Shown here: positions 18,171-26,951 of the stretch, one piece after another | Position numbering within the stretch: position 1 is the stretch's first letter | Layout of the letters: every line of letters begins with the position of its first letter | DNA from: Mycetohabitans endofungorum | Lineage (GTDB): Bacteria; Pseudomonadota; Gammaproteobacteria; Burkholderiales; Burkholderiaceae | Length of the DNA: 64,000 bases | Assembly: GCF_037477895.1 (NCBI RefSeq) | Contig: NZ_CP132744.1 | Span: forward strand, 2,356,001-2,420,000 | Direction: 5' to 3' | The notes under the pieces: model-generated | The model's input: the letters and a program-made list of their open reading frames with translations, nothing else | Database searches by the model: none | What the model was told of the DNA's origin: nothing | Position numbers and translations under genes: made by a program

Positions 18171-18647
18171 ATGATGATCAACAGACACATTACGCTCGTC
18201 GTGATGCTGTCTGCCAGCCTCTCGCTGGCAGCGTGCTTTACGCCCGCTGGCTCGGCCGATGTCTACACCGTATCGCAAGCGCAACGCGAACAGACAGTGC
18301 GCATGGGAACCGTGGAAAGTGTGCGGGCAGTCCACATCGCTTCGGATAACGAAGGTAGCGCCGCACTTGGGACGCTCGGCGGGGGGGCGCTTGGCGCGGT
18401 GGCAGGCAGTTCGATCGGGGGCGGCCGCGGCTCGCTCCTGACCGGCATCGTCGGCGGCATTGCGGGCGCAGTGGCAGGCAATACCGTTGCTCAACGGGCC
18501 GGCACCTCCAACGGCCTGGAGATCACGGTGCGGCTCGATAACGGCGACCTGCGCTCGATCACGCAGGCAGCCACCGGCGAGCTATTCCGTGCCGGCGATC
18601 GCGTCCGGTTGCTGTCTGCGGGCGGCATCACGCGCGTGACGCATTGA
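18171..18647 (+). CDS. Glycine-zipper outer membrane lipoprotein (SlyB-like)
   Basis: 158 residues. A lipoprotein signal peptide ends in LSLAACFTPAG, with Cys near residue 23 as the lipidation site. The middle is a glycine-zipper 2TM domain (GTLGGGALGAVAGSSIGGG, then GIVGGIAGAVAGNTVAQRAG). The C-terminal beta segment ITVRLDNGDLRSITQAATGE completes the SlyB/PcP pattern. The ATG at 18171 has GGGAGAA just upstream. The family stabilises the outer membrane and often responds to PhoP or envelope stress; no PhoP box was identified here. Confidence 0.88.
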   Translation: MMINRHITLVVMLSASLSLAACFTPAGSADVYTVSQAQREQTVRMGTVESVRAVHIASDNEGSAALGTLGGGALGAVAGSSIGGGRGSLLTGIVGGIAGAVAGNTVAQRAGTSNGLEITVRLDNGDLRSITQAATGELFRAGDRVRLLSAGGITRVTH

Positions 18648-18686
18648 AAAAACATCCCGCACTGGGCGCACGCCCGGTGCGGGATG
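18647..18686 (-). terminator. Rho-independent terminator of the H1-like gene
   Basis: CATCCCGCAC (18653-18662) and GTGCGGGATG (18677-18686) form a perfect 10-bp stem whose loop can extend pairing (GGGC/GCCC). On the minus strand it is followed by six T (18652-18647), which abut the convergent lipoprotein stop. Confidence 0.85.
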
Positions 18687-18753
18687 TCATGTCGCTCGAC
18701 GACTCGTGGGGCGCCGGCGTGTCGCAACGCACCGGCCCTAGTCGATGTGTCGA

Positions 18754-19353
18754 TTACGGACGGCCGCCAGTCGGGAATGGCCATGCCGCAGCCGGGTTCA
18801 ATGCGGTCTTTACCGCGTTCGCCTGCACAGCCGGCGTCGGCGTCGCAGGGGCGGCAGGGGCAGCGGCAGCCTTCTTCGCCGCCGCCTTCTTCGCCGCCGG
18901 CTTCTTGGCCGCAGCCTTCTTCGCCGGCGTCTTCTTGGCAGCCGTCGCCTTCTTCGCCGGGGCCGCCTTCTTCGCAGCGACCTTTCTCACCGCAACTTTC
19001 TTCGCCGGCGCCGCCTTCTTCGTGGCGACCTTCTTCGCCGCGACCTTCTTCACGGCGACCTTCTTCACGGCGACCTTCTTCACGGCGACTTTCTTCGCGG
19101 CGACCTTCTTGGCCGGTGCCGCTTTCTTCGCTACCGCCGCTTTCTTCGCCGGTGCGGCCTTCTTCGCTGGTGCGGCCTTCTTCGCGGCGACCTTCTTCAC
19201 AGCAACCTTCTTGGCGGCAACTTTCTTGGCCGGCGCCGCCTTCTTCGCCGGGGCCGCTTTCTTGGCCGATGCTGCCTTCTTCGCCGCGACCTTCTTCGCA
19301 GCGGGTTTTGCTGCTGCTTTCTTTGCAGCCGGTTTTTTCTTCGCAGTAACCAT
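18754..19353 (-). CDS. Histone H1-like Lys/Ala-rich DNA-binding protein (AlgP/HctB type)
   Basis: 199 residues, extremely basic. The sequence begins MVTAKKKPAAKKAAAKPAAK and consists mostly of short repeats of the form A-K-K-V-A, V-K-K-V-A and P-A-K-K-A, without a globular domain. The last 35 residues are Ala/Pro rich and end PAAAWPFPTGGRP. Such proteins bind DNA nonspecifically and act as nucleoid or regulatory proteins, for example AlgP and H1-like proteins of betaproteobacteria. The ATG at 19353 has GGAG upstream. The coding DNA contains perfect 15-bp tandem units (19045-19089), so repeat number may vary between strains. Confidence 0.88.
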   Translation of the reverse strand: MVTAKKKPAAKKAAAKPAAKKVAAKKAASAKKAAPAKKAAPAKKVAAKKVAVKKVAAKKAAPAKKAAPAKKAAVAKKAAPAKKVAAKKVAVKKVAVKKVAVKKVAAKKVATKKAAPAKKVAVRKVAAKKAAPAKKATAAKKTPAKKAAAKKPAAKKAAAKKAAAAPAAPATPTPAVQANAVKTALNPAAAWPFPTGGRP

Positions 19354-19793
19354 CTTTTTCTCCTTCAGGTTTAGATGAGAGTTACAAACACCCTTCGTCA
19401 AAACCCGCTTCCCGCCAACGCGTTTTTTCAACGCGGCGGCTGCGAAGCGGATTATTCATCGGCGTACGCACCTACATCCTGCTTACGCTAATGAATGCGG
19501 CAAGGCGCACGAGACCGACCTAGCGGCTGCGTGCGCCAAAACACGACCGGCATCGCTGCCGGTGAATGATTTGAAGCAGTCCGACACGCGACACCGCGGC
19601 CGGAGGCTTTTCCGGGGGTAGTTTGCCCATCCCACTGAAGGGTTCGCACAGTGCCGTTCGTCGTCAGTCGGCTATCCAGGCGGTCAGGCACACATTGCAT
19701 CAGGCGGCGCTTCTCCTAAACCCGTGCGACACACGCGGCGGCGTCATCGCCGCCATCGCGTGCTGCACACCCCTGCCTATTCACTGGTACGCG
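19354..19793. other. Intergenic region between H1-like gene and nrdB
   Basis: 440 bp without a convincing gene on either strand. It should hold the H1-like promoter; a TTGACG hexamer on the minus strand (19401-19396) is a weak -35 candidate. A GC-rich imperfect hairpin (19733-19761; ACGCG and GGCGGCG arms with a 3-nt bulge) lies about 30 bp beyond the nrdB stop and might end nrdB transcripts, although no U run follows. Confidence 0.5.
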
Positions 19794-21029
19794 TTATTCC
19801 CAACTCAGCGCACCACCGGTTTGATATTCAATCACTCGCGTCTCGAAGAAGTTGCGCTCCTTCTTCAAGTCGATCATCTCGCTCATCCACGGAAACGGAT
19901 TTTCCTCATTCGGGAACAACGGCTCCAGGCCGATCTGCTGGCAGCGCCGATTGCAGATGAAACGCAGATAACTTTTGAACATGCCGGCATTTAAGCCCAG
20001 CACGCCGCGCGGCATCGTGTCCTCTGCATACCGGTACTCGAGTTCGACCGCATGCTTGAATAAACCGCGAATCTCTTCACGAAATGCCGGCGTCCACAAA
20101 TGCGGATTCTCAAGCTTGATCTGGTTGATCAGGTCGATGCCGAAGTTGCAGTGCATCGACTCGTCGCGCAGGATGTACTGGTATTGCTCGGCGGCACCGG
20201 TCATCTTGTTCTGCCGACCCAACGCCAGTATTTGCGTGAACCCGACGTAGAAGAACAGCCCCTCCATCACGCACGCGAAGACGATTAACGACTTCAGCAA
20301 CTTCTGGTCCGCCTCGAGCGTGCCGGTCTTGAACGATGGATCGGTCAACGTATGAATGAACGGGATCAGAAATTCGTCCTTCGCACGGATCGATGACACC
20401 TCATGGTACGCATTGAAGATCTCACCCTCGTCCAGGCCGAGCGACTCGACGATGTACTGGTACGCGTGCGTATGAATCGCTTCCTCGAATGCTTGGCGCA
20501 GCAGGAACTGACGGCATTCGGGCGCGGTGATGTGGCGATACGTGCCAAGCACGATATTGTTCGCCGCCAACGAATCGGCCGTGACGAAGAAACCCAGGTT
20601 GCGCTTGACGATGCGGCGCTCGTCGTCAGTCAGCCCGTTTGGATCCTTCCAGAGCGCGATGTCGCGGGACATGTTGATTTCCTGCGGCATCCAGTGGTTC
20701 GCACAGCCGGCGAGGTACTTCTCCCACGCCCACTTGTACTTGAACGGCACGAGCTGATTGACGTCGGTCTTGCCGTTGATGATCCGCTTGTCGGCCACGT
20801 TCACGCGGGCCTCGGGTGCAGGTGCGGGCGACGCGTTCGGTTGCTGGCCCGGCGCGACAGCAACATCACGCGTGAAGATATCCTGTGCCAACGGAGCGGA
20901 CGTACCCGCAGCTTGCGCTGCGTACCCGGCGGACGATGCCGCGGCTCCAGTCGCCGTCGTTTCTCGCACCGTTGGTTGCGCAACGCTCGGGGGAGTTACG
21001 GCAGTAATCTCGTCATCCCAATTGAGCAT
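19794..21029 (-). CDS. nrdB: Ribonucleoside-diphosphate reductase class Ia, beta subunit
   Basis: Holds the di-iron tyrosyl radical cofactor used by NrdA. 411 residues from the ATG at 21029 ([14 protein letters not shown]), which has GGTGA just upstream; an in-frame TTG/ATG pair lies 12-15 bp earlier. The first 90 residues are low complexity (Ala, Pro and Thr). The ferritin-like core has [57 protein letters not shown] and [20 protein letters not shown], supplying iron-binding Glu, His and the Tyr region. The C-terminus [15 protein letters not shown] is the peptide that docks NrdA. It lies downstream of nrdA. Confidence 0.95.
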   Translation of the reverse strand: MLNWDDEITAVTPPSVAQPTVRETTATGAAASSAGYAAQAAGTSAPLAQDIFTRDVAVAPGQQPNASPAPAPEARVNVADKRIINGKTDVNQLVPFKYKWAWEKYLAGCANHWMPQEINMSRDIALWKDPNGLTDDERRIVKRNLGFFVTADSLAANNIVLGTYRHITAPECRQFLLRQAFEEAIHTHAYQYIVESLGLDEGEIFNAYHEVSSIRAKDEFLIPFIHTLTDPSFKTGTLEADQKLLKSLIVFACVMEGLFFYVGFTQILALGRQNKMTGAAEQYQYILRDESMHCNFGIDLINQIKLENPHLWTPAFREEIRGLFKHAVELEYRYAEDTMPRGVLGLNAGMFKSYLRFICNRRCQQIGLEPLFPNEENPFPWMSEMIDLKKERNFFETRVIEYQTGGALSWE

Positions 21030-21421
21030 AAATGTCACCATCAATTTAGATCGGTTTGTACCATCTTTTCACCAGCGATAAAAGAGTCCACTGATGAAAA
21101 ACGCTCTTTTGATCTCGCATTGAGACCTTCATACAACACTTTGATCGATGTGATCGTCGATGTCTTCGCATCGGTTGCATCACAACCCGGATCGACGCAT
21201 CGCTTCATATCGATCGGCGCAGTAAGTGTGCCATCCGTTTCATCACACTCGCCGCGCCTGCCATACACGTGGCCCCCACGCATCGCGCGTATCGCGTGAC
21301 ACCCGATATACGTGCGATGCGTGCAAAGCAGCACTCGTCACGTGCCCTATCGTGTACCGCATGCAGTATAACCGCGAGCGAACTCAGACAACACGGTCGA
21401 GCACGCTCACACGCCAACGCA
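21030..21421. other. Intergenic region between nrdA and nrdB
   Basis: 392 bp with no gene supported. It contains a weak 7-bp hairpin (AAAAGAG 21080-21086 and CTCTTTT 21104-21110). This could partially terminate or attenuate the nrdA message before nrdB, or stabilise it. The stretch 21220-21420 is rich in short Cys/His/Arg-coding open frames on both strands that look like chance. Confidence 0.45.
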
Positions 21422-24400
21422 TCACTGGCACGCTTCACACTCGTCGAAGCCTGCATCGCCAGGACGCAGCATGCAAACCGGTCCCGCGATCTCATCTTGT
21501 GATCCCGCATCGGCAGCGGCGTGCACACCGGCGTTGTGCGCCGTCGCGCTGCCCGACACGCCACCCGCGCCATGCATCGCGCCCGCCCCACCGTCGCTGG
21601 ATGGCACCGCATTGAGCGCGCCGTGCGCAACCGTCGACTTCTCAACGTGCGTCGCGGCGATTGTGCGCAGGTAATACGTCGTCTTCAAGCCACGCAGCCA
21701 GGCGAGCTTGTAAATTTCGTCCAGCTTCTTGCCCGACGCACCGGCCATGTAGATGTTCAACGACTGCGCCTGATCGATCCACTTCTGCCGGCGCGCCGCC
21801 GCTTCCACGAGCCATTTCGGATCCACTTCGAACGCGGTTGCATACGTCTCGCGCAGATCGGCAGGAATACGATCAATGCGCGCCAGCGATCCATCGAAGT
21901 ACTTCAGATCGGCCACCATCACCTCGTCCCAGAGCCCGCGCGCCTTCAGGTCACGCACCAGATATTCGTTGACGACCGTGAATTCGCCCGACAGGTTCGA
22001 TTTCACATACAGGTTCTGGAACGTCGGCTCAATGCACGCGGACACGCCAATGATGTTCGAGATCGTTGCGGTCGGCGCGATCGCGACGCAATTCGAGTTG
22101 CGCATGCCGTGCGTAGCGACGCGCTCGCGCAGCGCGGCCCAGTCCATCGTCTCGGACGAGTCGACCTCGACATACCCGCCGCGCGAGTCGGCGAGCAGCT
22201 TCAGCGTGTCCTGCGGCAGGATTCCGCGGTCCCACAGCGAGCCGCGGTACGACGAGTATCGGCCGCGCTCGCTCGCCAGTTCGGTGGACGCCCAGTACGC
22301 GTAGTAACAGACGGCTTCCATCGAGCGGTCCGCGAACTCCACCGCCTGCTGCGACGCATACGGCGTGCGCAGCAGGTGCAGGCAGTCCTGGAACCCCATG
22401 ATGCCCATGCCGACCGGCCGGTGCTTCAGATTCGAGTTGCGCGCCTTGGCAACCGCGTAGTAATTGATATCAATCACATTGTCGAGCATGCGCATCGCCA
22501 CGCTGATCGTGCGCTTGAGCTTATCGTGGTCCAGCACATAGCCGCCGTCCGCGCCTTGCTTCATATGCGCGACCAGGTTGACCGAGCCCAGGTTGCAGAC
22601 CGCGATCTCGTTGTCGCTCGTGTTCAACGTGATTTCAGTGCACAGGTTCGACGAATGCACGACGCCCACGTGCTGCTGCGGCGAGCGCACGTTGCACGGA
22701 TCCTTGAATGTAATCCATGGGTGGCCGGTCTCGAACAGCATCCCGAGCATCTTGCGCCACAGTTGCGCGGCCGGAATCTTCTTGAACAGCTTCAATTCGC
22801 CGCGCGCAGCCTTTTCCTCGTAAGCGACATACGCCTGTTCAAACTCAGTACCGAACTTTTCATGCAGGTCCGGGCAGGTCGACGGCGAGAACAGTGTCCA
22901 ATCGCCCCCCTCGATCACCCGCTTCATAAACAGATCCGGGATCCAGTTCGCAGTGTTCATATCGTGCGTGCGGCGGCGATCGTCGCCGGTGTTCTTGCGC
23001 AGTTCGAGAAACTCCTCGATGTCTAGATGCCAAGTTTCGAGATACGCACACACCGCGCCCTTGCGCTTGCCGCCCTGGTTAACCGCGACCGCCGTGTCGT
23101 TGACGACCTTCAAGAACGGTACTACGCCCTGCGACTTGCCGTTGGTGCCCTTGATATGCGAGCCGAGCGCACGCACGCGGGTCCAGTCGTTGCCGAGCCC
23201 GCCGGCGAACTTGGACAATAGCGCGTTTTCCTTCAGTGCCTCGTAGATGCCGTCCAGGTCGTCCGCGACGGTCGTCAGGTAGCACGACGACAGTTGCGAG
23301 CGGCGCGTGCCGGAATTGAACAGCGTCGGCGTTGAGCTCATGAAATCGAACGTCGACAGCACATTGTAGAACTCGATCGCCCGCGCCTCGCGATCGATTT
23401 CGTTCAGCGCGAGCCCCATCGCCACCCGCATAAAGAAGGCCTGCGGCATTTCAATACGCTGCCCGTCCACGTGCAGGAAGTAACGGTCGTACAACGTCTG
23501 CAGCCCGAGGTAGCCGAATTTCAGATCGCGCGACGCATCCAGCGCGTCACCCAGCTTCTTCAAGTCGAATTGCAGCAGCTTCTCGTCGAGCAACTCAGCC
23601 TCGACGCCTCGCTTCAAGAACTGCGAGAAGTACTCCGCATAGCGCTCGCCCATCTCGGACTGCAACACCTCTTCGCCAAGGATCTCGCGGCGGATCGTAT
23701 GCAGCAGCAGCCGCGCGGTGACCTGGCTGTAGGCCGGCTCCTTCTCGATCATTGTGCGCGCGGCAAGGATCGCCGAGTCGTAGACCTGCGACAACGGCAC
23801 GCCGTCGTAAAGATTCTTCACCGTTTCGGCGACGATCGGCTCCGCGCTGACCGCCTCGCCGAGCCCGTCGCAGGCGGCCGTGATCACATTGCGCAACGCG
23901 GCAAGGTCCAGCGGGCGCACAATGCCATTGTCGTTAACGTTCAATCCGCCTTGCGCCGGCTGTTGCGCCACTTCGTGCGTGCGCTCTGCAGCGCGTTTCT
24001 CGCGATACAGCACGTAGGCGCGAGCGACATTGTGCTCGCCGGCCCGCATCAGCGCGAGTTCGACCTGGTCTTGAATGTCTTCGATATGGAACGTGCCGCC
24101 GTTCGGCCGGCTGCGCACAAGCGCGCGCACGACCGCCTGCGTCAGCGTCTCAACTAATTCGCGCACGCGTGCCGACGCGGCGCCCTGGCCGCCATTGACG
24201 GCAAGGAAGGCTTTGGTCACCGCGATCGCGATCTTGGACGGCTCGAACGACACCACACTCCCGTTGCGGCGAATGACCTTGTAGTCGGCAAGCGTCGCCT
24301 GCGGCGCCAATGCGCGCGCGCCATGCGCAGCGCCACCACCATGCGGCAAGCCAGCTGCGGCATTGGGCTGTTGGGACGTGACGTTCTCGGTGGTTTGCAT
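21422..24400 (-). CDS. nrdA: Ribonucleoside-diphosphate reductase class Ia, alpha subunit
   Basis: Catalytic subunit reducing ribonucleoside diphosphates to deoxy forms. 992 residues from the ATG at 24400, which has AGGAG upstream. Residues 1-40 are low complexity, then an ATP-cone domain begins DYKVIRRNGSVVSFEPSKIA (allosteric activity site). The core shows SSTPTLFNSGTRRSQLSSCY (active-site Cys), GGLGNDWTRVRALGSHIKGT, SSNLCTEITLNTSDNEIAVC (Asn/Cys/Glu active site) and IAPTATISNIIGVSACIEP. The C-terminus ends CEACQ, the Cys pair used for re-reduction. Two NrdR-type boxes lie upstream. Confidence 0.96.
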   Translation of the reverse strand: MQTTENVTSQQPNAAAGLPHGGGAAHGARALAPQATLADYKVIRRNGSVVSFEPSKIAIAVTKAFLAVNGGQGAASARVRELVETLTQAVVRALVRSRPNGGTFHIEDIQDQVELALMRAGEHNVARAYVLYREKRAAERTHEVAQQPAQGGLNVNDNGIVRPLDLAALRNVITAACDGLGEAVSAEPIVAETVKNLYDGVPLSQVYDSAILAARTMIEKEPAYSQVTARLLLHTIRREILGEEVLQSEMGERYAEYFSQFLKRGVEAELLDEKLLQFDLKKLGDALDASRDLKFGYLGLQTLYDRYFLHVDGQRIEMPQAFFMRVAMGLALNEIDREARAIEFYNVLSTFDFMSSTPTLFNSGTRRSQLSSCYLTTVADDLDGIYEALKENALLSKFAGGLGNDWTRVRALGSHIKGTNGKSQGVVPFLKVVNDTAVAVNQGGKRKGAVCAYLETWHLDIEEFLELRKNTGDDRRRTHDMNTANWIPDLFMKRVIEGGDWTLFSPSTCPDLHEKFGTEFEQAYVAYEEKAARGELKLFKKIPAAQLWRKMLGMLFETGHPWITFKDPCNVRSPQQHVGVVHSSNLCTEITLNTSDNEIAVCNLGSVNLVAHMKQGADGGYVLDHDKLKRTISVAMRMLDNVIDINYYAVAKARNSNLKHRPVGMGIMGFQDCLHLLRTPYASQQAVEFADRSMEAVCYYAYWASTELASERGRYSSYRGSLWDRGILPQDTLKLLADSRGGYVEVDSSETMDWAALRERVATHGMRNSNCVAIAPTATISNIIGVSACIEPTFQNLYVKSNLSGEFTVVNEYLVRDLKARGLWDEVMVADLKYFDGSLARIDRIPADLRETYATAFEVDPKWLVEAAARRQKWIDQAQSLNIYMAGASGKKLDEIYKLAWLRGLKTTYYLRTIAATHVEKSTVAHGALNAVPSSDGGAGAMHGAGGVSGSATAHNAGVHAAADAGSQDEIAGPVCMLRPGDAGFDECEACQ

Positions 24401-24557
24401 GGGCAAAACTCCTGATCTTGTGTCGTGCGGTGAATCCGCGTTCTTGGAACGAGCGGGGCGTGGCACAGCGTATTGGCGCGGTACCGCGGCGCCCCAAAAA
24501 ACGATGTCTGAGAAGGCAATGCGGCGCCGTCGATGTCAACGAGGCGCCGCATAAAAA

Positions 24558-24573
24558 CCACAATATCTAGTAG
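24558..24573 (-). promoter_or_regulatory. NrdR-type box (proximal)
   Basis: CCACAATATCTAGTAG resembles the palindromic NrdR consensus ACACTATATATAGTGT at 11 of 16 positions. Its centre lies 31 bp from that of the second box, about three helical turns, which is the spacing known for paired NrdR sites in front of ribonucleotide reductase genes. Confidence 0.65.
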
Positions 24574-24588
24574 CGGCGCTGCCGCCAC

Positions 24589-24604
24589 ACACCAACTATA
24601 GTGG
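24589..24604 (-). promoter_or_regulatory. NrdR-type box (distal), overlapping a putative nrdA -10
   Basis: ACACCAACTATAGTGG matches the NrdR consensus at 12 of 16 positions. Read on the minus strand it contains TATAGT (24600-24595), a plausible -10 element for nrdA, so bound NrdR would block the promoter. The nrdR gene itself is not in this window. Confidence 0.68.
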
Positions 24605-24747
24605 AAATTTACCCCAGATTCCACGAATAAATTTGCGTTCGGAGACTTGACTTTTTGGCATGCGCCACCGGTTGTGGGCTCGCCACCACGCAAGCGCAGA
24701 GACGCCGCACGCCCTGGCGTCGCGGCGTGCACCCGCGCGACACCCGT

Positions 24748-25488
24748 TCAGCGCAAATAGGGGAAAAACGTCGCCGGCAGCGCAAGCTGCGCACGCAACC
24801 GATGCCAGTCGAAATGCGGCCCCGGATCGGTCTTGCGACCCGGCGCGATGTCCGCATGGCCGACCAGCGCGGTGATGGGATAACGCTCACACAGTGCGGC
24901 ACACAATCGCGTCAGCGTGTCATACTGGGGCGCCTCGAACACGTGCTCGTCCGAGCCCTCCAGTTCGATGCCGATCGAAAAATCGTTGCAGCGTTCGCGA
25001 CCGACGAAACTCGACGCGCCAGCATGCCACGCGCGCTCATTGCACGAGACGAATTGCAGCAATTTGCCGTCCCGCCGCACAAAAAAGTGCGCCGATACGC
25101 GCAGCCCGCGCAGTCGCGCATAGTACGGGTGCGCGTCGCAATCGAGTTGATTGAGGAACAGCGCCGCCACCGCATCACCGCCAAACTGTCCCGGCGGCAG
25201 ACTGATGCTGTGCACCACCACCAGCGTCGGCTCGACTCCTGCGGGACGCGCATCGAAATTCGCGCACGGCGTGTGCCGGGCGGGCCGGGCCCACCCTAGC
25301 ACATCGACCACGAGGCGCGCCGGCGCGGCAGCGCCCTCGCCGCGCGGCGCGCCCGCCGCTGGATCAGTCATCGGGCCGGTCATCGGACCCGTTGTCGTTG
25401 TCAGGCCAATCGTCGGGTCGGTCATCAGGCACGCCGCGCGACTCGTTGCCGCTGCGTCGTCGTTCACGGATTTCTGCGCTGCGCACAT
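24748..25488 (-). CDS. ampD: 1,6-anhydro-N-acetylmuramyl-L-alanine amidase
   Basis: Cytosolic zinc amidase that removes the peptide from anhydro-muropeptides during peptidoglycan recycling. The amidase_2 domain covers about the last 190 residues: TLVVVHSISLPPGQFGGDAV (zinc His), VSAHFFVRRDGKLLQFVSCN, RAWHAGASSFVGRERCNDFS and LVGHADIAPGRKTDPGPHFD (zinc His and Asp). The start is uncertain. ATG 25488 (246 residues) has GGTGAG upstream and follows the previous stop by 7 bp, while ATG 25425 (225 residues) and 25506 are alternatives. The leader is low complexity with Thr/Pro/Met repeats (TGPMTGPMTDP). Confidence 0.9.
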   Translation of the reverse strand: MCAAQKSVNDDAAATSRAACLMTDPTIGLTTTTGPMTGPMTDPAAGAPRGEGAAAPARLVVDVLGWARPARHTPCANFDARPAGVEPTLVVVHSISLPPGQFGGDAVAALFLNQLDCDAHPYYARLRGLRVSAHFFVRRDGKLLQFVSCNERAWHAGASSFVGRERCNDFSIGIELEGSDEHVFEAPQYDTLTRLCAALCERYPITALVGHADIAPGRKTDPGPHFDWHRLRAQLALPATFFPYLR

Positions 25489-25495
25489 CGCCCGC

Positions 25496-25834
25496 TCACC
25501 GCGCATTATCGCGCCTGGCCGGCCGGACCGCGTAGCGGACAGCATGCTCGTTGGAACAAAAGGGCTGGCCTTCTACCGACACCGTCTCGCTCACGGGTAC
25601 GTGTACGCCGCACTGTGCGCAACGCACTATGGCCTCCGGCAGTGCGCCGTCACCGGCGGCACCGGTGCGCCGCGTGCCAGCCGCGCCATCAGCGCGACCC
25701 TGTTCGGCCTGCGGGCGCATGGATTCCTGTTCCGCCTTGGATTCGCGGCTGGCATGCCGATCACGACGCGCGCCCTGACGCCACAGCCACTGGATGGCGA
25801 GAATTACAAAAAGCCAAAAGAGAATGCGGGCCAT
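25496..25834 (-). CDS. PP0621-family small membrane protein
   Basis: 112 residues. The N-terminus MARILFWLFVILAIQWLWRQ is one transmembrane helix. A polar linker follows, then a C-terminal metal-knuckle-like domain with IVRCAQCGVHVPVSETVSVE and PFCSNEHAVRY (two Cys-x2-Cys/Cys-containing turns). This arrangement matches the PP0621 family of unknown function. It precedes ampD with 7 bp between them and follows the CcsA-like gene after 59 bp, all on the minus strand, suggesting a ccsA-like/PP0621/ampD transcript. Confidence 0.8.
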   Translation of the reverse strand: MARILFWLFVILAIQWLWRQGARRDRHASRESKAEQESMRPQAEQGRADGAAGTRRTGAAGDGALPEAIVRCAQCGVHVPVSETVSVEGQPFCSNEHAVRYAVRPARRDNAR

Positions 25835-25893
25835 GACGAACGAATAAGCACACAGGAAACGATTCGGATGCCACCGCGAGCCGACTGTGTCAA

Positions 25894-26829
25894 TCAGACC
25901 ACCGCGCGATGCAACAGCACTTCCAGCACGAAGCGGCTGCCGACATACGCGAACAGCAGCGCCGCGAACGACGCCAACACCCAACGCAACGCGGTGCGAC
26001 CGCGCCAGCCGCGCCGATGACGGCCCACTAGCAACGCGCCGAACATGATCCATGACACGAACGCGAACACGGTCTTATGATCCAGCTTGACGGCCTGGGC
26101 AATCAGTTGCTCGCTGAACCACACGCCGCTGATCAGCGCCAGTGTCAGCAGCACGAAGCCAGCGGTGATCAGGCGAAACAGCAACTTTTCCAACGTCAAC
26201 AACGGTGGCAGCGTATCGAACCAACTCGATAACCAGTCACGCGCGGGTGGCCCCGGCGTGCGCCGCCCGGCCACGCCGCGCAGCGCGTGCAGCCGGCGCT
26301 CGACCAGCAACATGAGGATCGCATGCAACGCGGCGATCGCCAGCAACCCATACGCGACATTAGCCAACACGAAGTGGACCTTGAACAGCGGATCCGCCGC
26401 ATAGGCCAGCACGTGTATGCCGCCGAACAGCAGCGGCAGCAGCGTAGCCACACAGGCAATGGGCATCAGCAGCAGTCGCAGCCCGTCGAGCCGGAAAAAG
26501 AAACTCTCGATCCAGTAAATGCCCGCGCCGAGCCATAGCATTGCCGACAGCGCGAAGGCAAAGCCGAATACCATCGCATCGGCCGGGAAGATCGTCATAT
26601 GCAGCAGCACCCCATGCAGCACCAGCGCGGCGAACAGCACCGCGCGTGCCACCGGTGACGTGCCGTTGCCGGCGCCGCGGCCGGACGCCGCCGGCAACGC
26701 GGCTACCGGCGCCGCGGCCAGCAGCGTGCCGTGCGGATCGCGCACGTGCCGATGCGACCGCCAGGCGGCGATGCCAAGGCTGCCATACAAAAGCGCGGTG
26801 AAGGCATACAGTACAATGTGCATAGTCAT
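25894..26829 (-). CDS. CcsA/HemX-like inner membrane protein (YpjD-type)
   Basis: 311 residues with about eight transmembrane helices, such as IVLYAFTALLYGSLGIAAW, MVFGFAFALSAMLWLGAGIY, VAYGLLAIAALHAILMLLVE and VFAFVSWIMFGALLVGRH. It belongs to the cytochrome c assembly protein superfamily. In proteobacteria the copy beside ffh (YpjD) has no established role in heme handling. Start codon either ATG 26829 (MTMHIVLY) or 26823 (MHIVLY); neither has a strong ribosome-binding site. It diverges from ffh. Confidence 0.82.
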   Translation of the reverse strand: MTMHIVLYAFTALLYGSLGIAAWRSHRHVRDPHGTLLAAAPVAALPAASGRGAGNGTSPVARAVLFAALVLHGVLLHMTIFPADAMVFGFAFALSAMLWLGAGIYWIESFFFRLDGLRLLLMPIACVATLLPLLFGGIHVLAYAADPLFKVHFVLANVAYGLLAIAALHAILMLLVERRLHALRGVAGRRTPGPPARDWLSSWFDTLPPLLTLEKLLFRLITAGFVLLTLALISGVWFSEQLIAQAVKLDHKTVFAFVSWIMFGALLVGRHRRGWRGRTALRWVLASFAALLFAYVGSRFVLEVLLHRAVV

Positions 26830-26951
26830 TCAGTTTACACTAGCGCCCCGCCGCCGGCCCGGATCTCGCTGCCCCCGTGTGTCTTGATGCACCCGGACCG
26901 CGCCACCCGCCCGGGCTCGCGTCGATGCGCGGCAAACCGCACGTAACTCCC

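Larger units (their letters stand above)
24401..24747. other. nrdA upstream region
   Basis: 347 bp between ampD and nrdA with no gene. It carries two NrdR-like boxes and a stem-loop at 24702-24728 (ACGCCGC-ACGC / GCGT-c-GCGGCGT). That hairpin lies 20 bp past the ampD stop and is a possible weak terminator of ampD, without a U run. Confidence 0.5.

Noticed and set aside
18850..19340. Short regular repeats considered as a CRISPR array or satellite
   Set aside because: Units are multiples of codons without unique spacers and encode the Lys/Ala repeats of the H1-like protein.
21521..23026. Open frame of about 500 codons on + within nrdA
   Set aside because: Mirror frame of a strongly conserved gene, with Arg/His-rich composition and no start context.
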